Assembly (NCBI GenBank): GCA_025127975.1
Contig: JAHLYQ010000002.1
Span: 1-46,958, forward strand
Reading direction: 5' to 3'
Length of the DNA: 46,958 nucleotides
DNA from: Synechococcus sp. CS-1331
GTDB taxonomy: Bacteria; Cyanobacteriota; Cyanobacteriia; PCC-6307; Cyanobiaceae
Shown piece after piece: positions 16,229 to 27,200 of the stretch. A program made the position numbers and the translations under genes. Under the pieces are notes generated by a model. The model was given only the letters and a program-made list of their open reading frames with translations, made no database searches and had not been told where the DNA came from. The first letter of the stretch is position 1, and each line of letters opens with the position of its first letter.

Positions 16229-18235
16229 CTAAGCCCTGCCCACCAGCTTCTGGCGCAGGTTTTTGATCTTGTCGCGCAGGTTGGCCGCCTCCTCGAACTC
16301 CAGATTCTTGGCGGCCCCCTTCATCTTCTCCTCCAGCTGCTGGATCAGCTCCGGCAGGGCATCGAGCGGCACTTCGTTGTGTTCGGCCTGCTCGGTGGCC
16401 TGCTCCAGCTGGTCGTCGTTGAGCCGGCGCGACAGCTCCAAAGAGGCCAGGATCGAATTGCCGGCCCGCTTGCCGGCGGGGGTGGGGGTGATGCCGTGCT
16501 TCTGGTTGTAGGCGTGCTGAATCGCGCGGCGGCGCTCCGTTTCCGAGATCGCCCTGGCCATCGAATCGGTGAGGTTGTTGGCGTAGAGCAGGGCCACGCC
16601 CTCGATGTGGCGGGCAGCCCGGCCGATGGTCTGGATCAGGGAGCGCTCGGCCCGCAGGAAGCCCTCCTTGTCGGCATCGAGGATCGCCACCAGGGACACC
16701 TCGGGCAGGTCGAGGCCCTCCCGCAGCAGGTTCACCCCCACCAACACGTCGTATTCACCATTACGCAGGTCTTGGATGATCTCGATCCGCTCGAGCGAAT
16801 GGATCTCCGAGTGCAGATAGCGCACCCTCACCCCGTTTTCGGCCAGGTAGTCGGTGAGATCTTCCGCCATCCGCTTGGTGAGGGTGGTCACCAGCACCCG
16901 CTCCTGCTTCTCGGCACGGGTGCGGATCTCGCCCAGCAGGTCATCCACCTGACCCTCGGTGGGGCGCACCTCCACGATCGGATCGAGCACGCCGGTGGGC
17001 CGGATCACCTGCTGCACCACCTGGCCGTGGCTCTGCTCCATCTCCCAGTTGCCCGGGGTGGCGCTCACGAAGATCGTCTGCTGGGCCTTTTCCCAGAACT
17101 CCGAGCCCTTCAGCGGCCGGTTATCGGCAGCTGAAGGCAGACGGAAGCCGTGCTCGATCAGCACCTGTTTGCGCGACTGGTCGCCGTTGTACATGGCCTG
17201 CAGCTGGGAGCAGGTGACGTGGCTCTCATCAACCACCAGCAGCCAGTCCTTGGGGAAGTAGTCGATCAGGCACTCCGGCGGCGTGCCCGCTTCGCGGCAG
17301 GCCAGGTGGCGGGCGTAGTTCTCCACCCCATTGCAGTAGCCCACCTGCTCGAGCATCTCCAGGTCGTAGGTGGTGCGCTGCTCCAGGCGCTGGGCCTCCA
17401 GCAGCCGCCCCTGGCCGTTGAGCAGCTCCAAGCGTTCGCGCAACTCGGTGCGAATCGCCTGGATCGCCTCCCCCAGCCGCTCCTTGGGGGTCACGAAGTG
17501 TTTGGCCGGATAGATACTTATGTTTTCCAAGCTCTGCAGGATTTCGCCGGTGGTGGGATCCACGTAGCGGATCGCCTCCACCTCATCGCCGAACAGCTCA
17601 ATCCGCACCAGCCGGGCTTCATAGGCGGGGCCGATTTCCAGCACATCGCCCCGCACCCGGAAGCGCCCGCGCGAGATCTCCAGGTCGTTGCGGGAGTACT
17701 GGTTATTCACCAGCTCCCGCAAAGAGCCGCGCAGGTTGAGGGTCTCACCCACCTGAAATTTCACCGCCGCCTTGAGGTATTCACTGGGAATACCCAGGCC
17801 GTAGATGCAGCTGATCGAGGCCACCACGATCACATCGCGGCGCTCAAACAACGAGCGCGTCGCCGAGTGGCGCAGCATGTCGATCTCTTCGTTGATCGAT
17901 GCTGTTTTGGCGATGTAGGTGTCGGAGACGGGCACATAGGCCTCCGGCTGGTAGTAGTCGTAATAGCTGATGAAATATTCAACGGCATTGTGCGGGAAAA
18001 ACTCCCGCAGCTCATTGCAGAGCTGGGCCGCCAGGGTTTTGTTATGGGCCAGCACCAGGGCCGGCCGGCCGGTCTGGGCGATCACGTTGGCGATCGTGAA
18101 GGTCTTGCCGGTGCCGGTCGCCCCCAGCAGGGTCTGGTAGCGCTCGCCCGCCTCAACCCCGCTCACCAGCCCGGCAATGGCCGTGGGCTGGTCGCCCTTG
18201 GGCTCGTAAGGGGCGTGGAGCTGGAATGGAACCAT
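16229..18235 (-). CDS. uvrB: Excinuclease ABC subunit B
   Basis: Nucleotide excision repair: UvrB receives damage from UvrA, verifies it and recruits UvrC. 668 residues, standard. Walker A GATGTGKT is at 38-45. The damage-probing beta-hairpin is visible as [12 protein letters not shown]. Other helicase blocks: [33 protein letters not shown] and QTIGRAARH. The C-terminal UVR motif ([18 protein letters not shown]) docks UvrC. It is the last gene of a minus-strand run behind the holin-like gene and ycf23, and its 3' end faces the sugar transferase with 15 bases between. No SOS box is seen near its start. Confidence 0.97.
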   Translation of the reverse strand: MVPFQLHAPYEPKGDQPTAIAGLVSGVEAGERYQTLLGATGTGKTFTIANVIAQTGRPALVLAHNKTLAAQLCNELREFFPHNAVEYFISYYDYYQPEAYVPVSDTYIAKTASINEEIDMLRHSATRSLFERRDVIVVASISCIYGLGIPSEYLKAAVKFQVGETLNLRGSLRELVNNQYSRNDLEISRGRFRVRGDVLEIGPAYEARLVRIELFGDEVEAIRYVDPTTGEILQSLENISIYPAKHFVTPKERLGEAIQAIRTELRERLELLNGQGRLLEAQRLEQRTTYDLEMLEQVGYCNGVENYARHLACREAGTPPECLIDYFPKDWLLVVDESHVTCSQLQAMYNGDQSRKQVLIEHGFRLPSAADNRPLKGSEFWEKAQQTIFVSATPGNWEMEQSHGQVVQQVIRPTGVLDPIVEVRPTEGQVDDLLGEIRTRAEKQERVLVTTLTKRMAEDLTDYLAENGVRVRYLHSEIHSLERIEIIQDLRNGEYDVLVGVNLLREGLDLPEVSLVAILDADKEGFLRAERSLIQTIGRAARHIEGVALLYANNLTDSMARAISETERRRAIQHAYNQKHGITPTPAGKRAGNSILASLELSRRLNDDQLEQATEQAEHNEVPLDALPELIQQLEEKMKGAAKNLEFEEAANLRDKIKNLRQKLVGRA

Positions 18236-18271
18236 CAGCCCATTCTCGGGCCCTAGCCCATCAGTTGTGAC

Positions 18272-18700
18272 TCAGGCTGCAGGTACGGCCATCAGCAGGC
18301 CAGCGGCCCTTGTGAAGTCCACGTCGAGGCCGAGGACCCGCAGGATCACAGCCGACAGCACCGCGTACACAACCCCGCCCAGGATCGCGCTGACCAGGCC
18401 GTTCCTGAGCCGAAAGCCCTGGATCAACCAGGCCGCCAGGCCAAACAGGATGACGGTGATGGCCCAGTTGAACAGCAGGCTCACCGGACTGATCAAGCCG
18501 CCCAGGCTGGTGACCGCCCAGATCGGACCCAGCACCAGCTTCAGGGGCACGATCAACAGGGTGCCGAGCAAACCGATCACCACGGCCGAGAGCAGGGCAA
18601 TCGGAAAGCTGCTCACCTCCACGCCGAGGGGCAACCAGGCCACGATCAAGAGCACCACGGCCCGGATTGGCCACTGCAGAAGCCAGATCAGAGAACCCAT
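18272..18700 (-). CDS. Holin-superfamily (4TM) membrane protein
   Basis: 142 residues with four hydrophobic segments (about 4-25, 30-55, 58-90 and 100-125). Phrases such as LLNW-like LLFNWAITVILFGLAAWLI and LVSAILGGVVYAVLSAV match the phage holin family 4 superfamily protein found in many bacterial chromosomes. Despite the name, chromosomal members are not known to lyse cells, and their role is unclear. It is cotranscribed with ycf23 upstream (24 bases) and uvrB downstream (36 bases). No phage genes are near. Confidence 0.75.
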   Translation of the reverse strand: MGSLIWLLQWPIRAVVLLIVAWLPLGVEVSSFPIALLSAVVIGLLGTLLIVPLKLVLGPIWAVTSLGGLISPVSLLFNWAITVILFGLAAWLIQGFRLRNGLVSAILGGVVYAVLSAVILRVLGLDVDFTRAAGLLMAVPAA

Positions 18701-18724
18701 GACAGGGGGTAGGTGTTTAGGACT

Positions 18725-19513
18725 TCAGATTAGGCATGGGACCAGGGCCCTCCCCAGGGCATCGCGCAAGCCGCGCACCGCCGCCACCATGGCCAGGGGA
18801 TCGGAGAGCCGGTTCACGGCCGATCCCACCCCCACGCCGCTGGCACCAGCGGCAATCGCCAGGGGCACGGTGACGGCCGACAGACCGGATGCGCAGAGCA
18901 CGGGAGTCTGGAAAGGGCTGGTCTGGGAAGGGCTGGCAGCCAGAGCGCGGCTGATGGCGTGGGCCGCGGCGAGGGTGGGGGCAGCCTTCTCGATCAGGCC
19001 CAGGCTGCCGGCACTGAAGGGCCTAGCGCTGGTGCCCCCCTCGGTCTGGATGATGTCGGCGCCGGCGGCCACCAACTCAACCGCCAACTGCTCCTGCTGG
19101 TCGAGGGGCAGCACGTGGGGCACGGTGACACTCAGCACCACCCCAGCCAGCAGGGCACGGCTGCGGCGGGTGAGCTCGAGCACCTCGGCGGCGTCGAAGA
19201 TGCGGCCCTGGGGATAGAAGGCGTCGTAGTTGCCGATCTCGACCATGGCGGCCCCGGCGGCCACGGCAGCGGGAAACAGCTCGGGATCCACAGCGCTGAC
19301 GCAAATCGGCAGCCCACTGGCCCGGGCCGCCAGCTTCACCAGGGCCGGATCACAGGCCACGTCCACCAGATCGCCCCCCCCCTGGCCAGCGGCGCGACTG
19401 ATCCGCTCCACCGCGGCCGAATCGAAGTTGGTGAGTCCGGCGATCACCTTCAGCAGGCGCCGCTCCGCCAGGGCGGCCTGCAGGGCAACGGGCAGCTGTT
19501 CGAAGCGCGACAT
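18725..19513 (-). CDS. ycf23: Ycf23 / DUF561 family protein
   Basis: 262 residues from ATG 19513 (MSRFEQLP); ATG 19522 would add MPA. The fold should be a TIM-barrel, as shown by LLKVIAGLTNFDSAAVERI, GGDLVDVACDPALVKLAA, GLPICVSAVDPELF and ADIIQTEGGTSARPF, which match the conserved cyanobacterial and algal plastid Ycf23 protein. Biochemical role is unknown in the family. It heads the minus-strand run with the holin-like gene and uvrB, and faces tilS divergently with only about 34 bases between, so their promoters must overlap. Confidence 0.85.
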   Translation of the reverse strand: MSRFEQLPVALQAALAERRLLKVIAGLTNFDSAAVERISRAAGQGGGDLVDVACDPALVKLAARASGLPICVSAVDPELFPAAVAAGAAMVEIGNYDAFYPQGRIFDAAEVLELTRRSRALLAGVVLSVTVPHVLPLDQQEQLAVELVAAGADIIQTEGGTSARPFSAGSLGLIEKAAPTLAAAHAISRALAASPSQTSPFQTPVLCASGLSAVTVPLAIAAGASGVGVGSAVNRLSDPLAMVAAVRGLRDALGRALVPCLI

Positions 19514-19547
19514 CGCAGGCATGGGCCCTTGGCTTTGAAATGGTGGG

Positions 19548-20642
19548 GTGATTCTCCCATCCGGAGCCCCTACGACGCTGCACCCCGGCCCCCACCCCAG
19601 CCAGCGCTGGAGCCCCGACCACCTGCGGCTGCACCGGCACCTGCTGCGCCACCCCGGCCTGCTGCCGGCGGGGGCGCCCCTGCTGCTGGCGGTGTCCGGC
19701 GGCCAGGACTCGATGGCCCTGCTGGCCCTGCTGCTCGACCTGCGCCGGCTGCACCACTGGACGCTGCTGCTCTGGCACGGCGACCACGGCTGGCGGGCCG
19801 AATCGGCCCGCCAGGCCGAGGAACTCGCGGCCTGGTGCCTGCAGCAGGGCCTCAGCCTGGTGGTTGACCGCTGCGGCGAAGGGGGGCCGCCCAGCGAAGG
19901 GGGGCCGCCCAGCGAAGCCATGGCCCGCCACTGGCGCTATGGCCAGCTGGAGGCCAGGGCCCGGGCCCTGGGGGCCAGTCACGTGGTGACCGGCCACACC
20001 GCCAGCGACCGGGCCGAAACCTTGCTGCTGCACCTGGCCCGCGGCAGCCACCGCCGCGGCCTGGCCAGCCTGCGCAGCCAACGGCCCCTGGCCAAGGGCT
20101 CCGACGAATCCCGCGACTCCAGCAGCATCGAGCTGAGCAGGCCGCTGCTGACCTTCTCCCGCAGCGACACCGCCCGCCTCTGCAGCCAACTGGAGCTGCC
20201 GGTGTGGCACGACCCGGCCAACCACGACCTCCGCTACAGCCGCAATCGAATTAGGGCCGAGGTGCTGCCGGTGCTCGAAGCTCTCCACCCCGGCGCTGCC
20301 CAGCGAATCGGCGCCCAGGCCGAACGACTGGTCAGCGAACTGGAATGCCGCACCGAAATGGTGGATCTGGCCCTGCAAAACCTCAACAGCGCCAGGGGGC
20401 CTGGAGCCGCGGCCGCCCTCGAGCGCTTAGGGCTGGTGGCGCTGGCGCCCGCCAACCAGGGGGAACTGCTGCACCGCTGGTTGGAGTGCCAGATCCAGCA
20501 GGTGCTGGCGGCCCGGCCCCTCGAGCTGCTGCTGTCGCGGCTGCAGGCCGGCCAGCCCCCGGGCCGGGCCGATCTGGGCGCCGGTTGGCAGCTGCGCTGG
20601 GATCAGCGCACACTGTGGCTCCAGCCCGACCCTCCCCAGTGA
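19548..20642 (+). CDS. tilS: tRNA(Ile)-lysidine synthase
   Basis: Modifies C34 of the CAU-anticodon tRNA-Ile to lysidine so that it reads AUA; essential in most bacteria. 364 residues from GTG 19548. PP-loop ATPase motif SGGQDS at 50-55; WHGDHGWRAES, VVTGHTASDRAETLLLHL and NHDLRYSRNRIR are family blocks. An insertion after VVDRCG repeats GGPPSE twice, from an 18-base duplication (19876-19911). The stop overlaps the start of the next gene (GTGA). A first start a few codons later cannot be excluded. Confidence 0.9.
   Translation: MILPSGAPTTLHPGPHPSQRWSPDHLRLHRHLLRHPGLLPAGAPLLLAVSGGQDSMALLALLLDLRRLHHWTLLLWHGDHGWRAESARQAEELAAWCLQQGLSLVVDRCGEGGPPSEGGPPSEAMARHWRYGQLEARARALGASHVVTGHTASDRAETLLLHLARGSHRRGLASLRSQRPLAKGSDESRDSSSIELSRPLLTFSRSDTARLCSQLELPVWHDPANHDLRYSRNRIRAEVLPVLEALHPGAAQRIGAQAERLVSELECRTEMVDLALQNLNSARGPGAAAALERLGLVALAPANQGELLHRWLECQIQQVLAARPLELLLSRLQAGQPPGRADLGAGWQLRWDQRTLWLQPDPPQ
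19876..19911 (+). repeat. 18-bp tandem duplication inside tilS
   Basis: Two exact adjacent copies of GCGAAGGGGGGCCGCCCA, followed by a partial third. It keeps the frame and adds one GGPPSE unit, in a loop between PP-loop ATPase blocks. A slippage-prone G/C-rich unit. Confidence 0.85.
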
Positions 20643-21259
20643 CCGCCTCGCCGGAATCCCTGCAACAGCGCTACGAGGCCATTGAAGGCTTCTACAACGG
20701 GCGCCAATGGGACGACGTGGCCAGCCTCAGCGAGGCCCTGCTGGTGGAACTGCCCGACGACCCCAGCCATCCCCTGCGCCAGCGCCTGCAGCTGTTGCTG
20801 GGTCACACCTATTGCTACGGCTACCAGGATGCCCAGACGGCCACTGGTTTTTACAGCCGGGTGCTGGCTGCCAGCGAGGAGACGATGCTGCGGGAAATCG
20901 CCGAACAGGGCCTGAAGCAATGCATCAACCTGGCCGACATCGCCGTTGCTCCAGCCGAGGTCATACCTGACCAATCCCCGGCGGCAACGGCTTCCACTGC
21001 TGCTACGGCTGCCACCCCCTGGATGGAGCAACTGGGCGAGGTGGGGCTGAGCCAAGTGCCCCATCCAGCGCTGGGGCTGGCTGAGCTGGAGCTAACCGAA
21101 GCAGAGGTTATTGAGGAACCCGAACTTATCGAGCTGGCCCAAGCCAATCCCAGAACTGCCGAGCCGGTAGACCTGGCCATCTTGCCCCTGGCTGCCAAAC
21201 CCAGCCCCGAGGAGATCGCCGAGCTCTCCAAGGGGCTGTTGCGGGTCGTTATCCGCTGA
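20639..21259 (+). CDS. Unknown protein with TPR-like N-terminal half
   Basis: 206 residues, GTG start overlapping the tilS stop by three bases. The N-terminal part (YEAIEGFYNGRQWDDVAS, LLLGHTYCYGYQDAQTATGF) has the helix-turn-helix spacing of tetratricopeptide repeats; residues 110-206 are acidic and Ala/Pro/Glu-rich with no recognisable domain. No signal or membrane segment. Cotranscribed with tilS; converges on rnj with 30 bases between. TPR proteins are usually protein-protein scaffolds; nothing more specific can be said. Confidence 0.65.
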   Translation: MTASPESLQQRYEAIEGFYNGRQWDDVASLSEALLVELPDDPSHPLRQRLQLLLGHTYCYGYQDAQTATGFYSRVLAASEETMLREIAEQGLKQCINLADIAVAPAEVIPDQSPAATASTAATAATPWMEQLGEVGLSQVPHPALGLAELELTEAEVIEEPELIELAQANPRTAEPVDLAILPLAAKPSPEEIAELSKGLLRVVIR

Positions 21260-21289
21260 GTCCGCTCCGCTGCAAAGTCAAGCCGGGCC

Positions 21290-23371
21290 TCAGCCCATCG
21301 CTGCGGAGCGGCGGCGCCTGGTGCGGCCGGCGGGTTCCGGCTCAAGGTTTGCTGGAGCGGAAACCGGAGCGGGGGCGGCCACTGCAACCGCTACTGCGGT
21401 AGCGCTGGGAGTGGCAATGGCAGTGGCAGTAGCGCTGGGGGCGCCGACGGTCGCCAGCTGGCGCTGGGGCGCCGAAGCACGGCCCCCTGAATCGCGCCCA
21501 CCTGAATCGCGGCCACCCCGGCCCCGGGGCGCCGGACGGCTGTCGCTCTCCCCCTCCGAGCGGCCCTTGTAGGCCGGCGTGCCGGCGGGGGCGGGCTGCA
21601 CCAGGCAGATGATCAGGGGCTCCACCTGCAACTCGCGGCGCAGGCGGCGCTGCAGGCCCACCTCCACCTCGCGCTGCACGCCGACCCAATCGACATCCGG
21701 GGCCTTGCCGCCGGTGTTGCGGCAGAGCTGGCTCCAGCGGTTCTCGAGCACCCAACCGATTTCCCGCTCCGCCCACATCGACAGCTTGCGGGCATCGGCG
21801 GCCGTGACCACCCCCCGGATGTTGACCCGGGGCGGGGCCGCCATCACCCCGTCGGTGCTGATCACCGCCAGCAGGGTGATCACCCCATCCTCGGCGAGCT
21901 GCTGGCGCTCCTTGAGCACGCGGGCATCGACGATGCCGTTGCGGGAGGCATCGAGCAATTCAATGCCGGCCTTCACCGGATCCCCGGTGCGGATGGAGTC
22001 GGGGCTGAGCTCGACCACATCGCCGTTGTCGATGATCAAGATGTTGTCGGCCGGCACGCCCATCGACTGGGCCGTTTTGCTGTGGGCAATGAGCATGCGG
22101 TGCTCACCGTGCACCGGCACAAAATATTTGGGCTTGGTGAGGGCCAGCATCAGTTTGTGATCTTCCTGGAAACCGTGGCCGGAAACGTGAATGCCCTCGC
22201 CCTTGCCGTAGACCACCTTGGCGCCCAGCATCATCAGCCGGTCGATGGTGTTGACCACCGAGATGGTGTTCCCCGGAATCGGGCTGGCCGAGAAGATGAT
22301 CGTATCGGTGCTCTTGACCTGCACCTGGGGGTGATCACCGCGGGAGATGCGGCTGAGGGCAGCTAGGGGCTCACCCTGGCTGCCGGTCATCAGCAGCAGG
22401 GTTTCCCGATCGGGCAGGTCGCGAATTTGCTTGATCGGCACGAACAGGTCATCGGGGGCGCGCATATAGCCCAACTCCCGCGCCTTGGCAATCACATTGA
22501 GCATGGAGCGGCCCAGCAGACCGACCTTGCGGCCATTCTTGATGGCCAGCTCCAGGATCATCGACACCCGGTGAATCGAGCTGGCAAAAGTTGTGATGAT
22601 CACCCGGCCTTCTGCCTGGGAAATGTGACGATCCAGACAGGGGAACACCGAGCGCTCAGGGGGGCAGAAGCCCGGCACTTCGGCATTGGTGGAATCGCTG
22701 AACAGGCACAGCACGCCCTGGTCGCCGTAGTGGGCCAGGCGAGCCATGTCGAAGGTCTCGCCATCCACCGGCGTGTGGTCAAATTTGAAGTCACCGGTGA
22801 AGATCACCGTGCCAACAGGAGTGGTGATGGCCAGCGAGAAGCTGTCGGCCATCGAGTGGGTGTTGCGGATGAACTCCACTGAAAAGTGTTGGCCCACCTT
22901 CACCACATCGCGGGGCGCAACGGTTTGGAGGATGGTGCGATCCATCACCCCGGCCTCCTCCATCTTGCCGGTGAGCATGGCCAGCGCCAGGCGCGGCCCG
23001 TGAATCACGGGGATGGTGAAATTTTTGAGGTGGTGGGCAATGCCACCGATGTGATCTTCGTGACCGTGGGTCACGATCATGCCGCGAATCCGCTTCTGGT
23101 TTTCCTTGAGATAGCTGGTATCCGGCATCACCACATTGACGCCATGCATGCCATCACTGGGGAAGGCCAATCCGGCATCCACCAGCATGATGTCGTCGCC
23201 ATACTCGAACACGCAGGTGTTCTTGCCAATCTCGTGCAGGCCTCCCAGGGGAATTACCCGCAGGTGGGCCTTCTTGGCGCCAGCCTGATTGCCATTTGCC
23301 TGGTTGCTGTTTACCTGGTTGCTGTTTACCTGGTTGCGATTTAGCTGGGTGGTGCCGTTGGAGCTCGTCAT
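21290..23371 (-). CDS. rnj: Ribonuclease J
   Basis: 5'-3' exo- and endoribonuclease with a metallo-beta-lactamase/beta-CASP core. 693 residues, longer than Bacillus RNase J (~555). Metal site HGHEDH at 102-107; GDFKFDHTPVDG and SGHGFQEDH later. The N-terminus before the core (residues 11-28) is NQVNSN-type repeats. The C-terminal ~100 residues are low complexity (GGRDSGGRDSGG, then Ala/Val/Thr runs) and end in RTRRRRSAAMG, an arginine cluster that might contact RNA or a partner. Downstream of dapA with an AT-rich, repeated 113-base gap that probably holds its own promoter. Confidence 0.93.
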   Translation of the reverse strand: MTSSNGTTQLNRNQVNSNQVNSNQANGNQAGAKKAHLRVIPLGGLHEIGKNTCVFEYGDDIMLVDAGLAFPSDGMHGVNVVMPDTSYLKENQKRIRGMIVTHGHEDHIGGIAHHLKNFTIPVIHGPRLALAMLTGKMEEAGVMDRTILQTVAPRDVVKVGQHFSVEFIRNTHSMADSFSLAITTPVGTVIFTGDFKFDHTPVDGETFDMARLAHYGDQGVLCLFSDSTNAEVPGFCPPERSVFPCLDRHISQAEGRVIITTFASSIHRVSMILELAIKNGRKVGLLGRSMLNVIAKARELGYMRAPDDLFVPIKQIRDLPDRETLLLMTGSQGEPLAALSRISRGDHPQVQVKSTDTIIFSASPIPGNTISVVNTIDRLMMLGAKVVYGKGEGIHVSGHGFQEDHKLMLALTKPKYFVPVHGEHRMLIAHSKTAQSMGVPADNILIIDNGDVVELSPDSIRTGDPVKAGIELLDASRNGIVDARVLKERQQLAEDGVITLLAVISTDGVMAAPPRVNIRGVVTAADARKLSMWAEREIGWVLENRWSQLCRNTGGKAPDVDWVGVQREVEVGLQRRLRRELQVEPLIICLVQPAPAGTPAYKGRSEGESDSRPAPRGRGGRDSGGRDSGGRASAPQRQLATVGAPSATATAIATPSATAVAVAVAAPAPVSAPANLEPEPAGRTRRRRSAAMG

Positions 23372-23415
23372 ACGAAAAGAGGGTTAACTGTTAGGAATAA
23401 CTAAACTAGTCTAAA

Positions 23416-23475
23416 TTGAATTAATCTGAATAAAATTAATCCGAGTTGAATTAATCTAAATAAAACTGGTCTCAA
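23416..23475 (-). repeat. AT-rich 30-bp direct repeats upstream of rnj
   Basis: Two copies with period 30, beginning TTGAATTAATCTGAATAAAA (23416) and TTGAATTAATCTAAATAAAA (23446). The gap between dapA and rnj (23372-23484) is strongly AT-rich in an otherwise GC-rich window, so it probably contains the rnj promoter or a regulator-binding array. I cannot assign a single best -10/-35 pair. Confidence 0.7.
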
Positions 23476-23484
23476 GCCTTGGCG

Positions 23485-24386
23485 TCATGTAGGACGCAGG
23501 GCAGCCAGGGTTTCGGAGAGGCGTTGGCGCACGGCGGCGTTGGCGGAAAGAAGGGGAAGACGGGGAGCACCCACCGGCCAGCCGCAAAGCTCCAGGGCTG
23601 CTTTGACGGGGATGGGATTGGTGGTGCAGAAGAGGGCCTTGCACAGCGGCAGCAACTGCTCGTGCAAGGCCCGGGCCCGGGCCTGATCGCCCTCGAAAAA
23701 GGCCCGGATCAGGGCGCTGATCTGGGGTCCGGCCAGGTGGCTGGCCACACTCACCACACCCACGGCCCCCACGGCCAGCATCGGCAGGGTGAGGGCATCG
23801 TCGCCGCAGTAGATGGCGAGACGGTCGCCACAGCTGGCCCGCAGGGCACTCACCTCCTCGGTGCTGCCACTGGCGGCCTTGAAACTCACCACATTGGGGC
23901 AGTCAAGCAAGCGCGCCACGGTGGCTGCCTCCAGGCTGGTGCCGGTGCGGCCCGGAATGTTGTAGAGCATCAAGGGCAGCTCTGGGGCGGCCGCTGCCAC
24001 GGCCCGGAAATGGGCTTCGAGCCCTTCCTGCGGGGGCTTGTTGTAGTAGGGCACCACCACCAGGGCGCCATCGGCGCCGAGGGCAGCCGCCTCGCGGGTG
24101 GCCTCCACCGCCTCGGCGGTGCAGTTGCTGCCGCTGCCGGCGATCAGTTTGGCCCGGCCCGCCAGGGCCCCTTTGACCGTGGCAAACAGGGCGTGCTGCT
24201 CGGCCCAACTGAGGGTGGGGGATTCGCCGGTGGTGCCGCACACCACCAGCCCATCGGAGCCCTGGTTCACCAGGTGGGCCGCCAGGCGGGCCGCCAGGGG
24301 GAGATCCAGCGCCCCGTCGGCGCTGAATGGGGTCACCATCGCGGTGAGTAGACGTCCGAAGGGGGGAGCTGGGGTCTGGATCGCTT

Positions 24387-24390
<4 letters not shown>
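23485..24390 (-). CDS. dapA: 4-hydroxy-tetrahydrodipicolinate synthase
   Basis: Lysine/diaminopimelate branch: condenses pyruvate with aspartate semialdehyde. 301 residues. Schiff-base lysine in VVSFKAASG (about 171), active-site tyrosine in YNIPGRTG (about 143), [10 protein letters not shown] at 51-60. The start is TTG at 24390, overlapping the asd stop by four bases (TTGA), which implies coupling. Order asd-dapA-rnj resembles the asd-dapA arrangement of Firmicutes followed by an RNase J gene. The spacing to rnj (113 bases) suggests only asd-dapA are tightly coupled. Confidence 0.94.
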
Positions 24391-25430
<1,040 letters not shown>

Positions 25431-25698
25431 GGAGCTGGGTGAAAGGCTGGTCTGGACGGCGGTCAAGGGGGCGGGAACGGGATCGAAAGCTGCTGGTTTA
25501 TCCGGGATGGACGTGGAGAGGCCCGGATCGGGGCATACAGGGGGGCGGGATGCTGCTGCAAAGCAAGGAGCTGGGATCAAATCCCAACCCTGCAAATGGG
25601 CTGAACCGAACTATTTCCTTCTTCTGCGCCTCCCGAACAATAGGCCTACGGGGCTCGGAACGGCCGCTTTCTAGGATCGGGCCCTGCATCGACTTTCC

Positions 25699-27147
25699 AT
25701 GAGCTCTGCCGCCGCCCCAGTTGCCAGCCTGTCCGTCAAAGCCAGCCCCCGCCCGGGCAGCCGGATGGCCCTGGAGGTGGCCATCCCCGCAGGCCGCAGC
25801 CAGGCCAGCTACGACGCCGCCGTGGAGAAGCTCAGCCGCAGCATCAAGCTGCCCGGTTTCCGCAAGGGCAAGGTGCCCCGCCCGGTGCTGCTGCTGCAGA
25901 TCGGCCCCCTGCGCATCCGCGCCACCGCCCTGGAAGACCTGGTGGAAGCGGCCTGTCGCGACGCCCTCGAACAGGAGCCCCTGGCGGCGCTCGGCCGGCC
26001 GGAGCTGAGTGAAGGGTTTGAGGCCGTCCTGGCGCGCTTTGAGCCCGGCAGCGCCCTCACCATCACCCTCGAACTGGACGTCGAGCCCACCCCCACCCTC
26101 AAGGCCACCAAGGGCCTCAAGGCCGAAGCCGAAACGATCAGCTACGACCCCGCCCGCATCGACGAACTGATCGACCAATCCCGCAAGCAGCTGGCCACCC
26201 TGGTGCCCGTGGAGGGCCGGCCTGCCGCCAGCGGCGATGTGGCGGTGGTCAGTTTCAGCGGCACCTACCTCGATAGCGGCGAGCCGATCAGTGGTGGCAA
26301 CAGCGATGCCATGGAGGTGGAACTGGAGGAGGGCCGCATGATCCCGGGCTTCGTGGAGGGCGTGATCGGCATGGCCATCGGCGACGAAAAAACCATCGAG
26401 TGCCGCTTCCCCGACAGCTACCAGCAGGAGGAGGCCGCCGGCCGCCAGGCCCGTTTTGAAATCGGTTTGAAGGATCTCAAGTGCCGCGAGCTGCCGGCCC
26501 TCGATGACGCCTTCGCCCAGCAGGCCAGCGACAAGGCCACCCTGGCAGAACTGCGGGTAGACCTGGAAATCCGCCTCAAAGACGATGCCGAGCGCCGGGC
26601 CAAGGCCAGTCGCCACGACGCCCTGCTCGCCGCCCTAGTGGCGGAGCTCGAGGTGGAGCTACCCGAAACGCTGGTGCAGCAGGAAATTCGCAACCTGTTG
26701 GAGCAGACAGCCGGCCAGATCGCCCAGCAGGGCATGGACGTCAAGAAGCTGTTCACCCCCGATCTGGTGCGCAGCCTGATGGACACTTCCCGACCCGAGG
26801 CCGAAGAGCGCCTGCGCCGCAGCCTGGCCCTCAAGGCCCTCGCCACTGCCGAGCAGATCGAGTTGGAGGCAGGCGATCTCGAAGCCAAGTTGGAGGAGAT
26901 CAGCCAAGGCCTCAGCGACCAGACCAACATCGACCCGGAACGGCTGCGGCTAGCCGTCGCCGAAGACCTGCTGCGCGACAAGCTGCTCGACTGGCTCGAA
27001 GCCAACAGCACGATCAGCGAGAAGGCCCCCGCCGCCGAGGAAGAGCCAGCTGAGACGACCGACAAGCCCAAGGCCAAAGCCAAGACCAAAGCCAAGGCCG
27101 AAACCAAGGCCGAAGCCAAACCCAAGTCAACCGACCAGGAGGATTGA
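25699..27147 (+). CDS. tig: Trigger factor
   Basis: Ribosome-bound chaperone and peptidyl-prolyl isomerase that meets nascent chains. 482 residues. The ribosome-docking signature is [16 protein letters not shown] (about 51-66). The FKBP-like PPIase domain has [19 protein letters not shown] and [26 protein letters not shown]. The helical C-terminal arms follow. The last ~50 residues are an unusual Lys/Ala/Glu/Thr tail ([21 protein letters not shown]) coded by short hexamer-like repeats. Followed by clpP-clpX on the same strand, as commonly seen. Confidence 0.96.
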   Translation: MSSAAAPVASLSVKASPRPGSRMALEVAIPAGRSQASYDAAVEKLSRSIKLPGFRKGKVPRPVLLLQIGPLRIRATALEDLVEAACRDALEQEPLAALGRPELSEGFEAVLARFEPGSALTITLELDVEPTPTLKATKGLKAEAETISYDPARIDELIDQSRKQLATLVPVEGRPAASGDVAVVSFSGTYLDSGEPISGGNSDAMEVELEEGRMIPGFVEGVIGMAIGDEKTIECRFPDSYQQEEAAGRQARFEIGLKDLKCRELPALDDAFAQQASDKATLAELRVDLEIRLKDDAERRAKASRHDALLAALVAELEVELPETLVQQEIRNLLEQTAGQIAQQGMDVKKLFTPDLVRSLMDTSRPEAEERLRRSLALKALATAEQIELEAGDLEAKLEEISQGLSDQTNIDPERLRLAVAEDLLRDKLLDWLEANSTISEKAPAAEEEPAETTDKPKAKAKTKAKAETKAEAKPKSTDQED

Positions 27148-27200
27148 TCCCAGCTGCTGCTGCAGAGCCCATAGATTGCTTGCAGGAGCCTTAACCGTGC

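Noticed and set aside
16222..16239. GCAGGG/CCCTGC hairpin between the sugar transferase and uvrB as a bidirectional terminator
   Set aside because: Six-base stem with no T-run on either side and it begins at the uvrB stop.
18272..18700. Prophage remnant based on the holin-like gene
   Set aside because: No other phage gene is near; chromosomal 4TM holin-like proteins are common.
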